Source: Methylophilus sp. 14
Lineage (GTDB): Bacteria > Pseudomonadota > Gammaproteobacteria > Burkholderiales > Methylophilaceae
Length of the DNA: 64,000 bases
Assembly: GCF_015354345.1 (NCBI RefSeq)
Contig: NZ_JADKYS010000001.1
Span: 186,001 to 250,000 of the forward strand
Direction: 5' to 3'
Translations under genes and position numbers: made by a program
Shown: positions 52,038 to 61,031 of the stretch, in pieces
How the letters are laid out: every line of letters begins with the position of its first letter
Position numbering within the stretch: position 1 is the first letter of the stretch
Notes under the pieces: model-generated
Databases searched by the model: none
Told to the model about the DNA's origin: nothing
The model's input: only the letters and a program-made list of their open reading frames with translations

Positions 52038-55000
52038 GTGAGCGGATTCACTAAAAAAATATTTTTGTGCTGTGTGTGGTGGCTGTGTTGGGCTAACAGT
52101 CTGCACGCGGCCGTGGTGCAGCTCAATTCAACGGGTGGCTCAAATGCTACCAATGGTTTGCGCATCTATATTGATGAAACCACTGAAATGCAGGTGCGCC
52201 GCTTGAATAACTCCGGGCAGTTATATAGCCCTTCGGTGGTTCCAAGTAACAATAACCTCGATAACGGAATTTATTTACGGGCCAATAATACAATCTATGG
52301 CCCACGTCATTTTGCTTATACCGCTTCTACTGAGTATTCCAATACCAGCCTCAGTAATCCAAGCCCAACCACCGTCTCTCAGGGCGTAGTTCAAAGCACG
52401 ACGGCCCGTTTTGGCACACCACAATACAGTTTGCTGGTGCCTGGCCCCTCTGTGACCGTCAACTGGAAATACACTTATCCTCTGGATTACATCACCGCTG
52501 AAGTGACTCTGGTGGTGCCATTAGGCTATCCGGTCAGTAGTAGTAACCCTGTGCGCTACTATCATGCAATTGATACCTATCTGGGAGGCAGTGATAATGG
52601 TTGCGGTGTGCGTTATGTGGACACTAACGGCAAGCAAGTCGTAGGGACTTATCCTTTAACTTCCGGTAACTGTCCCTCTAGCAACTCGCTACCTGCTAAC
52701 CTCGACGTGGTGGAGTCGTTTCGTGAGCGCAACCGGAAATTTGACCATTATTGTGTCGGTTTCTGGAATACGTTTTGGAGTAACTCGAGTAGCAATGCCT
52801 GTGCAATTGGTAAGACAGGCAGTCTGAGTGACTCTGTTTCTACCACCTATCAGGATACCGGTGCGGCGATTGAATATGACTTTACTTCCGCTGGTATTTA
52901 CACCTTTAGTTACGACTTTGTGATTGGCTCCACGTTTGTGCCTAATTACGATCATCTGGAAATCCGCCACGCTGGCAGCGCCACCCTGTGTCCCGCTGAA
53001 GTGAAAGTATTGGCTTGCCTGTCATCTGCGGTACCGTGTCCAGACGACCAATTGGTGAGTACCGGCAGCCTGACCGGCAGCCTGACGTTTAGTCCAACTT
53101 CTCCGGTAGTCACCGAGAGTCCTGAAACGTTTGATATCGGCACCACTGGCCCAATCGGGACCGTCACCATTCAGGGCACCGCCGCTGGAACCTATGCCAT
53201 GGGTGCCACCGGGTTGAGTAAAGCGCCGCTGAGTGGCGTCAAGTGTTGGAACACTGCCACCAGTTCACAGAGTTGCAGTTTTACGTTTACCAACACGCCT
53301 TGCGTAAATACGTTTGAGTGTATGGAAAGTGGGCTGACCTATAATAATTTGTCAGCAGTGACCAACAAACGCAATCCCATTTATACCAAGCTGACTCGCA
53401 GGGCGTTCGATCTGGATGTGTACGCATTGCTGGCCAGCGGTGTTCAGGCGGCCGCCTATGTATCTGCTGCGAACGGGGTGACAGTTGAGCTAGTCAATGA
53501 CACTGGCAGTGGCTGCGGGACGACTGTGGTGGCTACTAAAAAGATTTCATTTTCCTCTTCTTTGACTAACCCTGGTAAGCAAACCGTGTCATTTAGTGAT
53601 ACCGATGTACTTAACTCCTACCCGAGTTTGAGGTGTCGGGTCACTGATACTAGTGTAGGTAAAGTAGGATGCTCTACAGATAATTTCTCGGTGCGCCCAC
53701 AGTCATTCACTGTGACCTCTTCAAACGCAACGCCTGCTTCTCCGGGGCCAACGGCTACGCCGGTTTTTGTCGCAGGTACTAGCACCTTTAATTTAAAGGC
53801 CGTGACTGGGGAAAGCAATTATACCGGCACTCCAAAAGCTGTGCCGGTTGCCCATTCTGGGGCACTTGCGGCCGGGGTGATCAGTTATACCGTTGGTGTA
53901 GGTGTGAATGCTCAAACGATAACAGGCACTTTACCCGCTGCCATTAGTGGTGTCAGCACAGCAGACAATTTTACGTATAGCGAAGTTGGTCTATTCCAGT
54001 TTCCGGCTGCGGCTACAGCCGGCGTTTACGATGATACGTTTACTGCAGTCGATAGAGTAAATGGGGATTGTGATACAGCAACAGTTGATAATGCTGGTGG
54101 TAGTGGAACTGTAAAATTTTATGGATGCACCATAGGTAGCACTAGTGGTTACTTCGGACGGTTTATTCCCCAACGGTTCGATATTACGACAGGTACCGTG
54201 ACAAAAGCCTGTGGAGCGTTTGCCTATTACGGGCAAGACACCACTAATCAAGCTGCCTTGGATACTCAGTTCACTATTACGGCTAAAAATGGGCTTGGAG
54301 CAACGACTCAAAACTATATAGGCAGCTATGCCAAATTTGACCCTTCAACCTGGAATAACTTTAACTTTACGACCAACCCTGCATTAACTACTGTTGCATT
54401 AACCCGCAGCACGGCAAATAACTCTCTGACGGGCAGTTGGGTAGCTGGCGTTGCCGCGATGACTGCCAAGTTTTATGTGCCTCGCGCAAATGCACCGATT
54501 AACGAACAAATAGTGACGGTGCGCACACAAATACAAGATTCAGATGGTGTTACGACCACGACGTCTCCATTTCCTATCGCTAGTACTGTACCGTTCCGTT
54601 ATGGGCGTCTTGCCATCACCCCGGTGCATGGGTCTGAGCTGCTGCCGCTCACAGTGCCGCTTGAAGCACAGTTCTGGGGCGGAAACGGCTACAGGCGCAG
54701 CACCGACGATAGTTGTACCACTTTTGATATCAAGACCATTGCGATGCGGAATTACAGGGGTAACTTAAATGCCTGTGAAACGGTGTTGAGTGGAAGCACT
54801 CCCATTTCCATTATTCAAGGAAAAGCGAGTTTGCGGCTAAGCGCCCCTGGCGTGTCGGGCAACACGCCTAACACGGGCAGTGTGGATCTGGGTATTAACT
54901 TTGATAGCATCACTGCTGGAGATCAAACCTGTGTTGGTCCAGGCACTACGCAATCAAATGCAATCGCTGGGACGGCAGGCATGCGCAACTGGTTTGGGGC

Positions 55001-55070
55001 AGACCCTGTGGGGCGTGCCACCTTCGGGGTCTACAAAGCCCCCATTATCTATATGCGAGAAAACTTCTAG
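52038..55070 (+). CDS. mshQ: Large secreted pilus-associated protein, MshQ-like (DUF6701)
   Basis: A 1010-residue exported protein with a signal peptide (MSGFTKKIFLCCVWWLCW..., cleavage near SLHA/AV). It is rich in Thr, Ser, Asn and Gly, with many cysteines and repeated beta-strand-like stretches. The position and size match MshQ, thought to be a tip or adhesin component. The C-terminal half (about 480-1010, with FGRFIPQRFDITTGT and RYGRLAITPVHGSELLPL) resembles the DUF6701 domain found in MshQ-type proteins. I chose a GTG start with AAGGA eight bases upstream; the frame opens earlier at a TTG inside mshP. A terminator follows five bases after the stop. Confidence 0.82.
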   Translation: MSGFTKKIFLCCVWWLCWANSLHAAVVQLNSTGGSNATNGLRIYIDETTEMQVRRLNNSGQLYSPSVVPSNNNLDNGIYLRANNTIYGPRHFAYTASTEYSNTSLSNPSPTTVSQGVVQSTTARFGTPQYSLLVPGPSVTVNWKYTYPLDYITAEVTLVVPLGYPVSSSNPVRYYHAIDTYLGGSDNGCGVRYVDTNGKQVVGTYPLTSGNCPSSNSLPANLDVVESFRERNRKFDHYCVGFWNTFWSNSSSNACAIGKTGSLSDSVSTTYQDTGAAIEYDFTSAGIYTFSYDFVIGSTFVPNYDHLEIRHAGSATLCPAEVKVLACLSSAVPCPDDQLVSTGSLTGSLTFSPTSPVVTESPETFDIGTTGPIGTVTIQGTAAGTYAMGATGLSKAPLSGVKCWNTATSSQSCSFTFTNTPCVNTFECMESGLTYNNLSAVTNKRNPIYTKLTRRAFDLDVYALLASGVQAAAYVSAANGVTVELVNDTGSGCGTTVVATKKISFSSSLTNPGKQTVSFSDTDVLNSYPSLRCRVTDTSVGKVGCSTDNFSVRPQSFTVTSSNATPASPGPTATPVFVAGTSTFNLKAVTGESNYTGTPKAVPVAHSGALAAGVISYTVGVGVNAQTITGTLPAAISGVSTADNFTYSEVGLFQFPAAATAGVYDDTFTAVDRVNGDCDTATVDNAGGSGTVKFYGCTIGSTSGYFGRFIPQRFDITTGTVTKACGAFAYYGQDTTNQAALDTQFTITAKNGLGATTQNYIGSYAKFDPSTWNNFNFTTNPALTTVALTRSTANNSLTGSWVAGVAAMTAKFYVPRANAPINEQIVTVRTQIQDSDGVTTTTSPFPIASTVPFRYGRLAITPVHGSELLPLTVPLEAQFWGGNGYRRSTDDSCTTFDIKTIAMRNYRGNLNACETVLSGSTPISIIQGKASLRLSAPGVSGNTPNTGSVDLGINFDSITAGDQTCVGPGTTQSNAIAGTAGMRNWFGADPVGRATFGVYKAPIIYMRENF

Positions 55071-55074
55071 CGAT

Positions 55075-55111
55075 AACAAAACCACCTAAATCAGGTGGTT
55101 TTGTTCTTTTT
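55075..55111 (+). terminator. Rho-independent terminator ending the mshE-mshQ block
   Basis: AACAAAACCACCT and AGGTGGTTTTGTT form a perfect 13-base stem with a five-base loop, followed by C and five T. Confidence 0.93.
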
Positions 55112-55196
55112 ATCCTCGCTTTAAACCAGCAAGGCAGGCACTAAAGTTGCTGGTAATAATATCGAAAATCTATCGTTCATACTGCGGGCTGCCAGC

Positions 55197-55236
55197 GCTT
55201 GATCAAGCATCAGTCATTGTGCGCACATCATGATGT
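55197..55236. promoter_or_regulatory. Cluster of perfect short palindromes upstream of mshI
   Basis: GCTTGATCAAGC (55197-55208) and ACATCATGATGT (55225-55236) are perfect 12-base palindromes with centres 28 bases apart. TGTGCGCACA (55218-55227) lies between and overlaps the second. The 235-base gap from the mshQ terminator to mshI holds no gene and has to carry the second-block promoter; a TATACT lies near 55297. Confidence 0.4.
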
Positions 55237-55334
55237 CTTGGATGGTTGGTTTTTTGTGTATACTAATTTATGATAAAGCTTGAAGTTGTCTTTGTTATAC
55301 TTTGATTTTAAATAAAAAAATTATTTAGAAAGAC

Positions 55335-55346
55335 AGATGCGCATCT
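55335..55346. promoter_or_regulatory. 12-bp palindrome abutting the mshI start codon
   Basis: AGATGCGCATCT is a perfect palindrome directly before the mshI ATG, in the place of a ribosome binding site, and no Shine-Dalgarno is visible. Confidence 0.4.
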
Positions 55347-56285
55347 ATGGAATGGTTTAAACGACAAAAGAACAAACAGCAAGTGGGTGTCAGTTACACT
55401 GATATGCATGTAAGTACTGTCGCCTTGATGCCACCATCCGAAGGCGCAAAGCCGGTCGTCTCATTGGCCGCAGTTGAGCAGGTGCCCTTACATGCAACGT
55501 CCATATTACGTCACTTTGTGACCAAAAATGACCTGAAGACCTCGCCCTGCAATCTGGTTTTAAATGTGGATCAATACAATATTGTACAAATTGACAAGCC
55601 CAACATGCCGGACGCAGAGATCAAACCTGCCTTGCGCTGGAAATTGAAAGGCCTGCTGGATTATTCGGTAGAACAAGCGGTGGTTGATGGTATCGATGTG
55701 CCGGTTGATCCGACCTATGCCAATCGCCAGCCATTAATGTTAGCCATCTGTGCCAAAAAAGCGGTGGTGTCTGCGGTCGGTAATCAATTATCCGAAGCCG
55801 GGTTTAACGTGAAGTCGGTCGATGTGCATGCGCTGGTGCAGCGCAATATTGCGCATTTGCTGGAGCATGAAGACCGTGCGCTGGTGATGCTGAGCATTTT
55901 GCCGCGGGGATGCTTGCTGACCTTCACTGCCAAAGGTGAGTTGTATCATGCGCGTCTGATCGAGCTGGACCGCGACTTTTTGAATGATCGCGGTGACTTG
56001 TTTAAAAGTAACTTTGACAAGCTGGTACTGGAGTTGCAACGCTCGTTGGATAGTTTCGACCGCCAGTTCCCGTATTTAAGTTTGAATCGCCTGGTGGTCG
56101 CGCCAGTGGCTAATCGCGATTACCTAGTCAGTGGGTTGAGCGCTAGCCTCTATGTGCCGGTGAATGTCTTTAATCTGGAAGACATTGTCGATTTGCCTGC
56201 CGATCAGGACTTCTCTAGCCTGGAAAAACAAGCCATGCTGTTGCCAGCCTTGGGTGCTGCGTTACGCCAGGAGATGGCCGCATGA
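55347..56285 (+). CDS. mshI: MshI-like pilus assembly protein (PilM-like actin fold)
   Basis: A 312-residue cytoplasmic protein at the head of the second pilus block. It has the layout of MshI/PilM: an actin-like ATPase fold with LVLNVDQYNIVQID, a KPALRWKLKGLLDY segment and RLIELDRDF. PilM-like proteins couple the cytoplasmic ATPase to the PilN/PilO inner-membrane complex. Its ATG is preceded by a perfect palindrome rather than a Shine-Dalgarno. It overlaps the next gene by four bases. Confidence 0.85.
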   Translation: MEWFKRQKNKQQVGVSYTDMHVSTVALMPPSEGAKPVVSLAAVEQVPLHATSILRHFVTKNDLKTSPCNLVLNVDQYNIVQIDKPNMPDAEIKPALRWKLKGLLDYSVEQAVVDGIDVPVDPTYANRQPLMLAICAKKAVVSAVGNQLSEAGFNVKSVDVHALVQRNIAHLLEHEDRALVMLSILPRGCLLTFTAKGELYHARLIELDRDFLNDRGDLFKSNFDKLVLELQRSLDSFDRQFPYLSLNRLVVAPVANRDYLVSGLSASLYVPVNVFNLEDIVDLPADQDFSSLEKQAMLLPALGAALRQEMAA

Positions 56286-57133
56286 GTCAGCAGATTAACC
56301 TGTTTGAAGGTGGGCTGGTTAAATCCAGGGACTGGTTTAGCCTGCCGATGGTGGCTGGCGTTTATGTGCTGGCGGCTGCCGTGATGTTTTACCTGTTTAC
56401 AGGCCTGCAGGCAGAAAACGCCCAGTTACAAGTGCAGCGTAACCAGGCGGTGGCCCAGTACGAAACCATGCAGAAAAAGGTCAATGAGTTTGCCCAGCGT
56501 GCGACGCCGATTGATAACAGTCAGTTGGAAAGTACGCTTAAAAACCTCCACGCCCGGTTTGAGATGCAGTCACAGATTCTGGCCATCTTCCAGCAGTCAC
56601 TGTCAGTGTCGGCTTATCACCTGATTGATTATATGCGTGCATTCACGGCACAACAGCAACCTGGGCTGTGGTTGACCGGTTTTAGAATCGAGCCGGGCTC
56701 GCAACACCTGTCACTGAGCGGGCAGGCATTGCGGTCAGAGGATATTCCGCTGTATCTGGATATGTTATCTGCCCAGCGCGTGTTTGAAGGCACGCAATTC
56801 TCCGGCATTCAGTTCAAACAAGTAGAGTTGCATCAAAACCAGGCCGCAGCAGCAGTGCCTGTGGCGCCTCCCGTGCCTGTGCCTGCCAGCGAGCCTGCAG
56901 TTTCTGGTAAAAGCGGTGCTGAGAACGGCTCCAGCCCGGCCCCCGCTGCGGTAGCCGCCGCTCCGGCAGCCAGTGTGCCAAGCACTGCCGCAGCCAGCCT
57001 GAAGGTGTATGCCTTTGAGGTTAAGGGGCAGGATGTACAGAATAAAGCCAAATTGCTGAACACGGTGAGTTGGGATGAGTTTGTGCGCCAAACCACGCAG
57101 TCATCGCCTTTAGGACAGCCTCGGAAAGAATAA
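56282..57133 (+). CDS. PilN-like inner-membrane pilus assembly protein
   Basis: A 283-residue bitopic protein starting MSQQINLFEGGL, the typical PilN/MshI2 N-terminus that binds the PilM groove. One transmembrane segment (about 20-42) is followed by a coiled-coil (about 43-100), a ferredoxin-like domain and a long Ala/Pro/Val linker (about 185-245). The linker is unusually long and low in complexity. Overlaps mshI by four bases (ATGA). In Shewanella-type loci a comparable gene sits after mshI. Confidence 0.82.
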   Translation: MSQQINLFEGGLVKSRDWFSLPMVAGVYVLAAAVMFYLFTGLQAENAQLQVQRNQAVAQYETMQKKVNEFAQRATPIDNSQLESTLKNLHARFEMQSQILAIFQQSLSVSAYHLIDYMRAFTAQQQPGLWLTGFRIEPGSQHLSLSGQALRSEDIPLYLDMLSAQRVFEGTQFSGIQFKQVELHQNQAAAAVPVAPPVPVPASEPAVSGKSGAENGSSPAPAAVAAAPAASVPSTAAASLKVYAFEVKGQDVQNKAKLLNTVSWDEFVRQTTQSSPLGQPRKE

Positions 57134-57135
57134 CC

Positions 57136-57852
57136 ATGCAATTTGAACAATTACAAACAATGGTGAATAAGTGGCAAGTGCTTTCCAAGCGCGAGCGCTG
57201 GATGATTTTTGGTGCCGGATTGTTTGCCGTAGTGGGATTACTAGATACTTTTTTGCTGGAACCGCAACGTGTGCAACTGGCTGCGACCCAGCAGGAGATT
57301 GTCAAAATCCAGAATGATACGACCAGCCTCACCGAGCAGATGACCACGATTGCTGCACAAGCGGCGCCGCAGCCTGCCAGCAATGCGTTTCAGCACGACA
57401 TCGACGAGACCAACCAGAAGATCAACAGCCAGTCCGCTGAACTGGTCACAGTGTCTTCTTATATGGTGCCACCGCAAGACATGGTGGCATTTTTAAAGAA
57501 ACTACTGCAACAGCATGCGGATGTGCAGGTGATTGAAATGCAATCGTTACCCGTGGTCGATTTTATCGACAAGCAAAGAAAACTGCTGCAATCGGCCACC
57601 AGTAGCGAAGCTGGCAGCACGCAAGCCAGTGCTGAAGAGGTGTGGAAGAATGTGCCGCATGTGTACCAGCATGCGGTCAAAGTGCGGCTCAAAGGCAAGT
57701 ATTTTGCATTGATGGCTTATGCACAATCATTAAAAGCCATTGGCCAGAAACTGGCCTGGGAAAATGCTGAATTGAAGGCCGACTATCCGGAAAGTGAATT
57801 GACCGTGCAGGTCTATACCTTGAGTGGTGAAAATGCATGGTTGGGGATTTAG
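57136..57852 (+). CDS. mshJ: MshJ-like (PilO-type) inner-membrane assembly protein
   Basis: A 238-residue bitopic protein: short basic N-terminus (NKWQVLSKRERWMIFG), one transmembrane segment (about 24-42), a coiled-coil rich in Q/T and a C-terminal globular part. It fits the MshJ/PilO role as partner of the PilN-like protein. Two bases separate it from the previous gene. Confidence 0.82.
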   Translation: MQFEQLQTMVNKWQVLSKRERWMIFGAGLFAVVGLLDTFLLEPQRVQLAATQQEIVKIQNDTTSLTEQMTTIAAQAAPQPASNAFQHDIDETNQKINSQSAELVTVSSYMVPPQDMVAFLKKLLQQHADVQVIEMQSLPVVDFIDKQRKLLQSATSSEAGSTQASAEEVWKNVPHVYQHAVKVRLKGKYFALMAYAQSLKAIGQKLAWENAELKADYPESELTVQVYTLSGENAWLGI

Positions 57853-57853
57853 C

Positions 57854-58264
57854 ATGCGTAGCTTAATGACAGCAATATTAGGGATCTGCCTGCTGCAAGT
57901 GGGTGCGGCAACTGCCGATGGCATGGTGGACCCAACCAAGCCACCAGCAGCGGTGATGGAATATTTACCACACGGTGAGGCACAACTGGAACGGCCCTGG
58001 GAGCTCAGCGCGATACAGGATAACGGTAAGAACGGTTTTGCGGTGGTGAACGGCCAAATGGTGGCTGTGGGCGGGTATTACGAGGACTTTAAATTGACCT
58101 CGGTGAAAAACCAGAAAGCCGTGTTTATCAGCAAGCTTGGCGAGAAGAAAGTGGTGGGCATGGGCTTGGCCAGCGTGATTGAGCCTGTAAAACCAGCGGC
58201 CAGTATTAAAAAGGCAGGCCAGCCAAAAAGATTAAAACATCAGCCTAAAAAGACTGAAAGATAA
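57854..58264 (+). CDS. mshK: MshK-like periplasmic pilus assembly protein
   Basis: A 136-residue exported protein: signal peptide ending near GAATA, then MVDPTKPPAAVMEYL and a small beta domain (WELSAIQDNGKNGFAVVNGQMVAVGG cut here in two parts by strands, then KVVGMGLA), ending in a very basic tail. This resembles MshK/PilP-type pilotin-like proteins bridging the inner complex and the secretin. I chose the ATG one base after the mshJ stop; the frame opens ten codons earlier inside mshJ. Confidence 0.8.
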   Translation: MRSLMTAILGICLLQVGAATADGMVDPTKPPAAVMEYLPHGEAQLERPWELSAIQDNGKNGFAVVNGQMVAVGGYYEDFKLTSVKNQKAVFISKLGEKKVVGMGLASVIEPVKPAASIKKAGQPKRLKHQPKKTER

Positions 58265-58342
58265 CGATTGAGAAATAAAGTGACAAACACTTGCCGACTT
58301 CACCTCGTGAGGCAGCAAGGGAAAATCAATAGAGAGACTGCT

Positions 58343-60112
58343 ATGAAAACTTTAGTGAATACCTTGGGGTTAATGATCATCGGTACCGGGTTGGTCGGTT
58401 GTACCAGCAACCCGTTTGCGCCAACCAATCCATCGATTAATCCTAAAATTCAGAACGAATTGGCGGCCTCTGCAGCCAAGGCGCAAGCGCAGGTATCGCC
58501 TCCACCCAAGGAAATCACTGATGAGTTGTTTGAGCCGCTCAAAATTGAGCCGCCCAAAGCACTGGCCAAACGGGTCGAACCCCGCTTTGACCTAGTGGTG
58601 AACAAGGCGCCAGCGGCGCAGGTGCTCATGGGTATTGTCTCCGGCAGCCCATATAGCATTGCCTTGAGCCCTGAGCTCAAAGGCGAGATCTCTATCAACC
58701 TGCGAGATGTCACCCTGTTTGAAGCGCTCAATGCCCTGCGCGATTTGTATGGCTATGAGTACAAAATGAATGGCAAGCAGATTTTTGTTGAACCGCAAAC
58801 GATTCAAACCCGCGTGTTTCAAGTCAACTATATCACCGGTGCACGTAAAGGCACCTCGGCGACCCGCGTGACCTCTGGCACCGCCAGTGGCTCAGGTGCT
58901 GGCGGCGCGGCGGGTGTAGCAGGGCAGGCAGCGGCCATGGGTGGGGCGACCGGCATAGGCACGGGTACTGGCACAGGTGCAGTGGGGGCGACGGGCGCTT
59001 CTAACCTGCAAGTGTATGCTTCGGATGTGAGCATGCGGACCAATAATGATTTCTGGGACGAAATCGCGGGCTCCCTGAGCAGCCTGATTGGCGAAGAAAA
59101 CGGCCGTAAAGTAGTGATTAACGCGCAATCTGGCCTGATCATGGTGAAGGCTATGCCGAAAGAAATCCGTCAGGTTGAGAAGTTTCTGAGTCTGATGCAG
59201 GTGACGGTAGACCGCCAGGTGATTCTGGAAGCAAAAATCATTAAAGTGCAGTTAAACCGCAACTCGCAACAAGGCATCAACTGGGCCGCTGCCAGACATA
59301 CCCGTGGCCGTGATGTGACTTTTGGTAACATCAATGGGAATGCGTCATTAAGTGAAACCGGTGACCTGACCAATGGGGTTGTCACCACGACAGAGCCAGG
59401 CGCATTAAGCAATAACGCTGTGACTTCGCTGGGTGGCTCAATGTTTGCGCTGGCCGTGCAGGGCAAAGGTTTTTCAGCGCTGCTGAACTTCCTGGAGACA
59501 CAAGGTAATGTAGAGGTGCTGTCCAGCCCGCGTATCGCTACGATTAACAACCAGAAAGCCGTGCTCAAAGTGGGTAACGATGCCTTCTACGTGACGAACG
59601 TGAAAACCAACGTGACCACCACTACTGGCGGTGCGATTGTGACGCCGGATATTCAACTGCAACCTTATTTCTCTGGTATTTCACTGGATGTGACACCGCA
59701 AATCGATAGGGATGACAATATTATCCTGCACGTGCATCCCTTTATCAGTGATGTGACGCAGGTGAACCGGACGGTGACCTTATCTAGTGCTAACGGTGGG
59801 ACCTATACAATCCCAACCGCATCCTCTAATATTAATGAGACCGACAGTATTGTGCGCACCAAAGATGGCAGCGTGATTGCCATTGGAGGCCTGATGTCGG
59901 AGACAGTCGACAATACACGTACCAAGGTACCTGGCCTGGGGGATGTGAAGTTCCTGGGTAACTTGTTCCGCCAGAAGGATCAAGCCAGCACCAAAACCGA
60001 ACTGGTGATTTTGTTGAAGTCTACCGTGGTACGCAGTGGTGAAAACTGGGCGCAAGATATGCTTGAAAGTCAGGACCGGGTTGAGAAGCTGAAGAGCGAT
60101 AGTAGTTTTTAG
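58343..60112 (+). CDS. mshL: MshL-type outer-membrane secretin lipoprotein
   Basis: A 589-residue secretin forming the outer-membrane pore for the pilus. A lipoprotein signal peptide ends at GLVGC (C20). Two N-terminal secretin/STN domains (about 90-170 and 240-315) are split by a Gly/Ala/Thr-rich linker of about 40 residues, unusual in being almost pure small residues. The secretin core has VEVLSSPRIATINNQKAVLK, LDVTPQID and the C-terminal VPGLGDVKFLGNLFRQK. I chose the ATG with AGAGAG before it; the frame opens 25 codons earlier. Confidence 0.92.
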   Translation: MKTLVNTLGLMIIGTGLVGCTSNPFAPTNPSINPKIQNELAASAAKAQAQVSPPPKEITDELFEPLKIEPPKALAKRVEPRFDLVVNKAPAAQVLMGIVSGSPYSIALSPELKGEISINLRDVTLFEALNALRDLYGYEYKMNGKQIFVEPQTIQTRVFQVNYITGARKGTSATRVTSGTASGSGAGGAAGVAGQAAAMGGATGIGTGTGTGAVGATGASNLQVYASDVSMRTNNDFWDEIAGSLSSLIGEENGRKVVINAQSGLIMVKAMPKEIRQVEKFLSLMQVTVDRQVILEAKIIKVQLNRNSQQGINWAAARHTRGRDVTFGNINGNASLSETGDLTNGVVTTTEPGALSNNAVTSLGGSMFALAVQGKGFSALLNFLETQGNVEVLSSPRIATINNQKAVLKVGNDAFYVTNVKTNVTTTTGGAIVTPDIQLQPYFSGISLDVTPQIDRDDNIILHVHPFISDVTQVNRTVTLSSANGGTYTIPTASSNINETDSIVRTKDGSVIAIGGLMSETVDNTRTKVPGLGDVKFLGNLFRQKDQASTKTELVILLKSTVVRSGENWAQDMLESQDRVEKLKSDSSF

Positions 60113-60120
60113 GAGCGGGT

Positions 60121-61011
60121 ATGTACCTGCAGCATTTTGGGTTGAAGGAATATCCGTTTACCATCACCCCGGATACCAGTTTTTACTACGCCACACGCAG
60201 CCTGCAAGAGGCGCTGAATACACTATTGATTGCGATTCAGTCTGGTGAAGGCTTCGTGAAAATTACCGGCGAGGTTGGCACCGGCAAAACCCTGCTGTGC
60301 AGGCGTCTGCTCAAGGCGCTGGAGTCCAGTTGCATGGTGGCTTTTATTCCCAACCCTTACCTGGATCCGCACGCTTTATTGATGACGCTGGCCAACGAGT
60401 TTGGTGTGGCGTTCAAGCCTGATTTTACCCACCACGATATGATAGATGCGCTGAACCGCAAATTACTCACTTTTGCGGACGAGGGGCGGCACGTGGTGGT
60501 GTGCCTGGATGAAGTGCAGGCTATGCCATTGGAAACACTGGAAGCCTTGCGCTTGTTGAGTAACCTCGAAACTGAAAAACGCAAGTTGATTCAGGTGGTG
60601 ATTTTTGGCCAGCCCGAACTCGAAGAACGTATCAATCATCCTTCTATCCGCCAGTTACGCCAGCGCATAGGCTTTGAATATCACCTTAAAGGTCTGCAAT
60701 GGTCCGAGTTGGGTTTTTACCTGAATCACCGCATGCATATTGCCGGTTATCAGGGCGGCATGATTTTTACGCCTGCCAGCATGCGTTTGCTCTACCGCTA
60801 TGCCAATGGCATACCACGCTTACTGAATATCCTGGCGCATAAGTCCTTGTTGTCAGCGTTTGGCCGCGGCCAGCAAGGCGTATCAGCCGAAGATGTGCGG
60901 GCGGCGATTATGGATACGCAAGCCAGTGTTAAGGCACAACACCGTTGGCTGGGGCATGGTTTTAAATGGTGGCTGACGCTGCATACAGCTCTGGCAGGTC
61001 TGGGCCGTTAG
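60121..61011 (+). CDS. mshM: MshM/ExeA-family ATPase
   Basis: A 296-residue AAA+ ATPase of the MshM/ExeA type, usually with a role in secretin assembly or peptidoglycan contact. It starts MYLQHFGLKEYPFTITPDT, the family signature, with Walker A GEVGTGKT (about 49-56), Walker B VVVCLDEVQ and sensor regions. No C-terminal peptidoglycan-binding domain is present, unlike ExeA. Eight bases separate it from mshL. Confidence 0.92.
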   Translation: MYLQHFGLKEYPFTITPDTSFYYATRSLQEALNTLLIAIQSGEGFVKITGEVGTGKTLLCRRLLKALESSCMVAFIPNPYLDPHALLMTLANEFGVAFKPDFTHHDMIDALNRKLLTFADEGRHVVVCLDEVQAMPLETLEALRLLSNLETEKRKLIQVVIFGQPELEERINHPSIRQLRQRIGFEYHLKGLQWSELGFYLNHRMHIAGYQGGMIFTPASMRLLYRYANGIPRLLNILAHKSLLSAFGRGQQGVSAEDVRAAIMDTQASVKAQHRWLGHGFKWWLTLHTALAGLGR

Positions 61012-61031
61012 TCTGAATATTGGGGAAGCTC

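Noticed and set aside
61020-61031. TTG at 61020 as the MshN start
   Set aside because: The family opening is MS-x-IN, which begins at the next TTG (61032) with GGGGAAG upstream.
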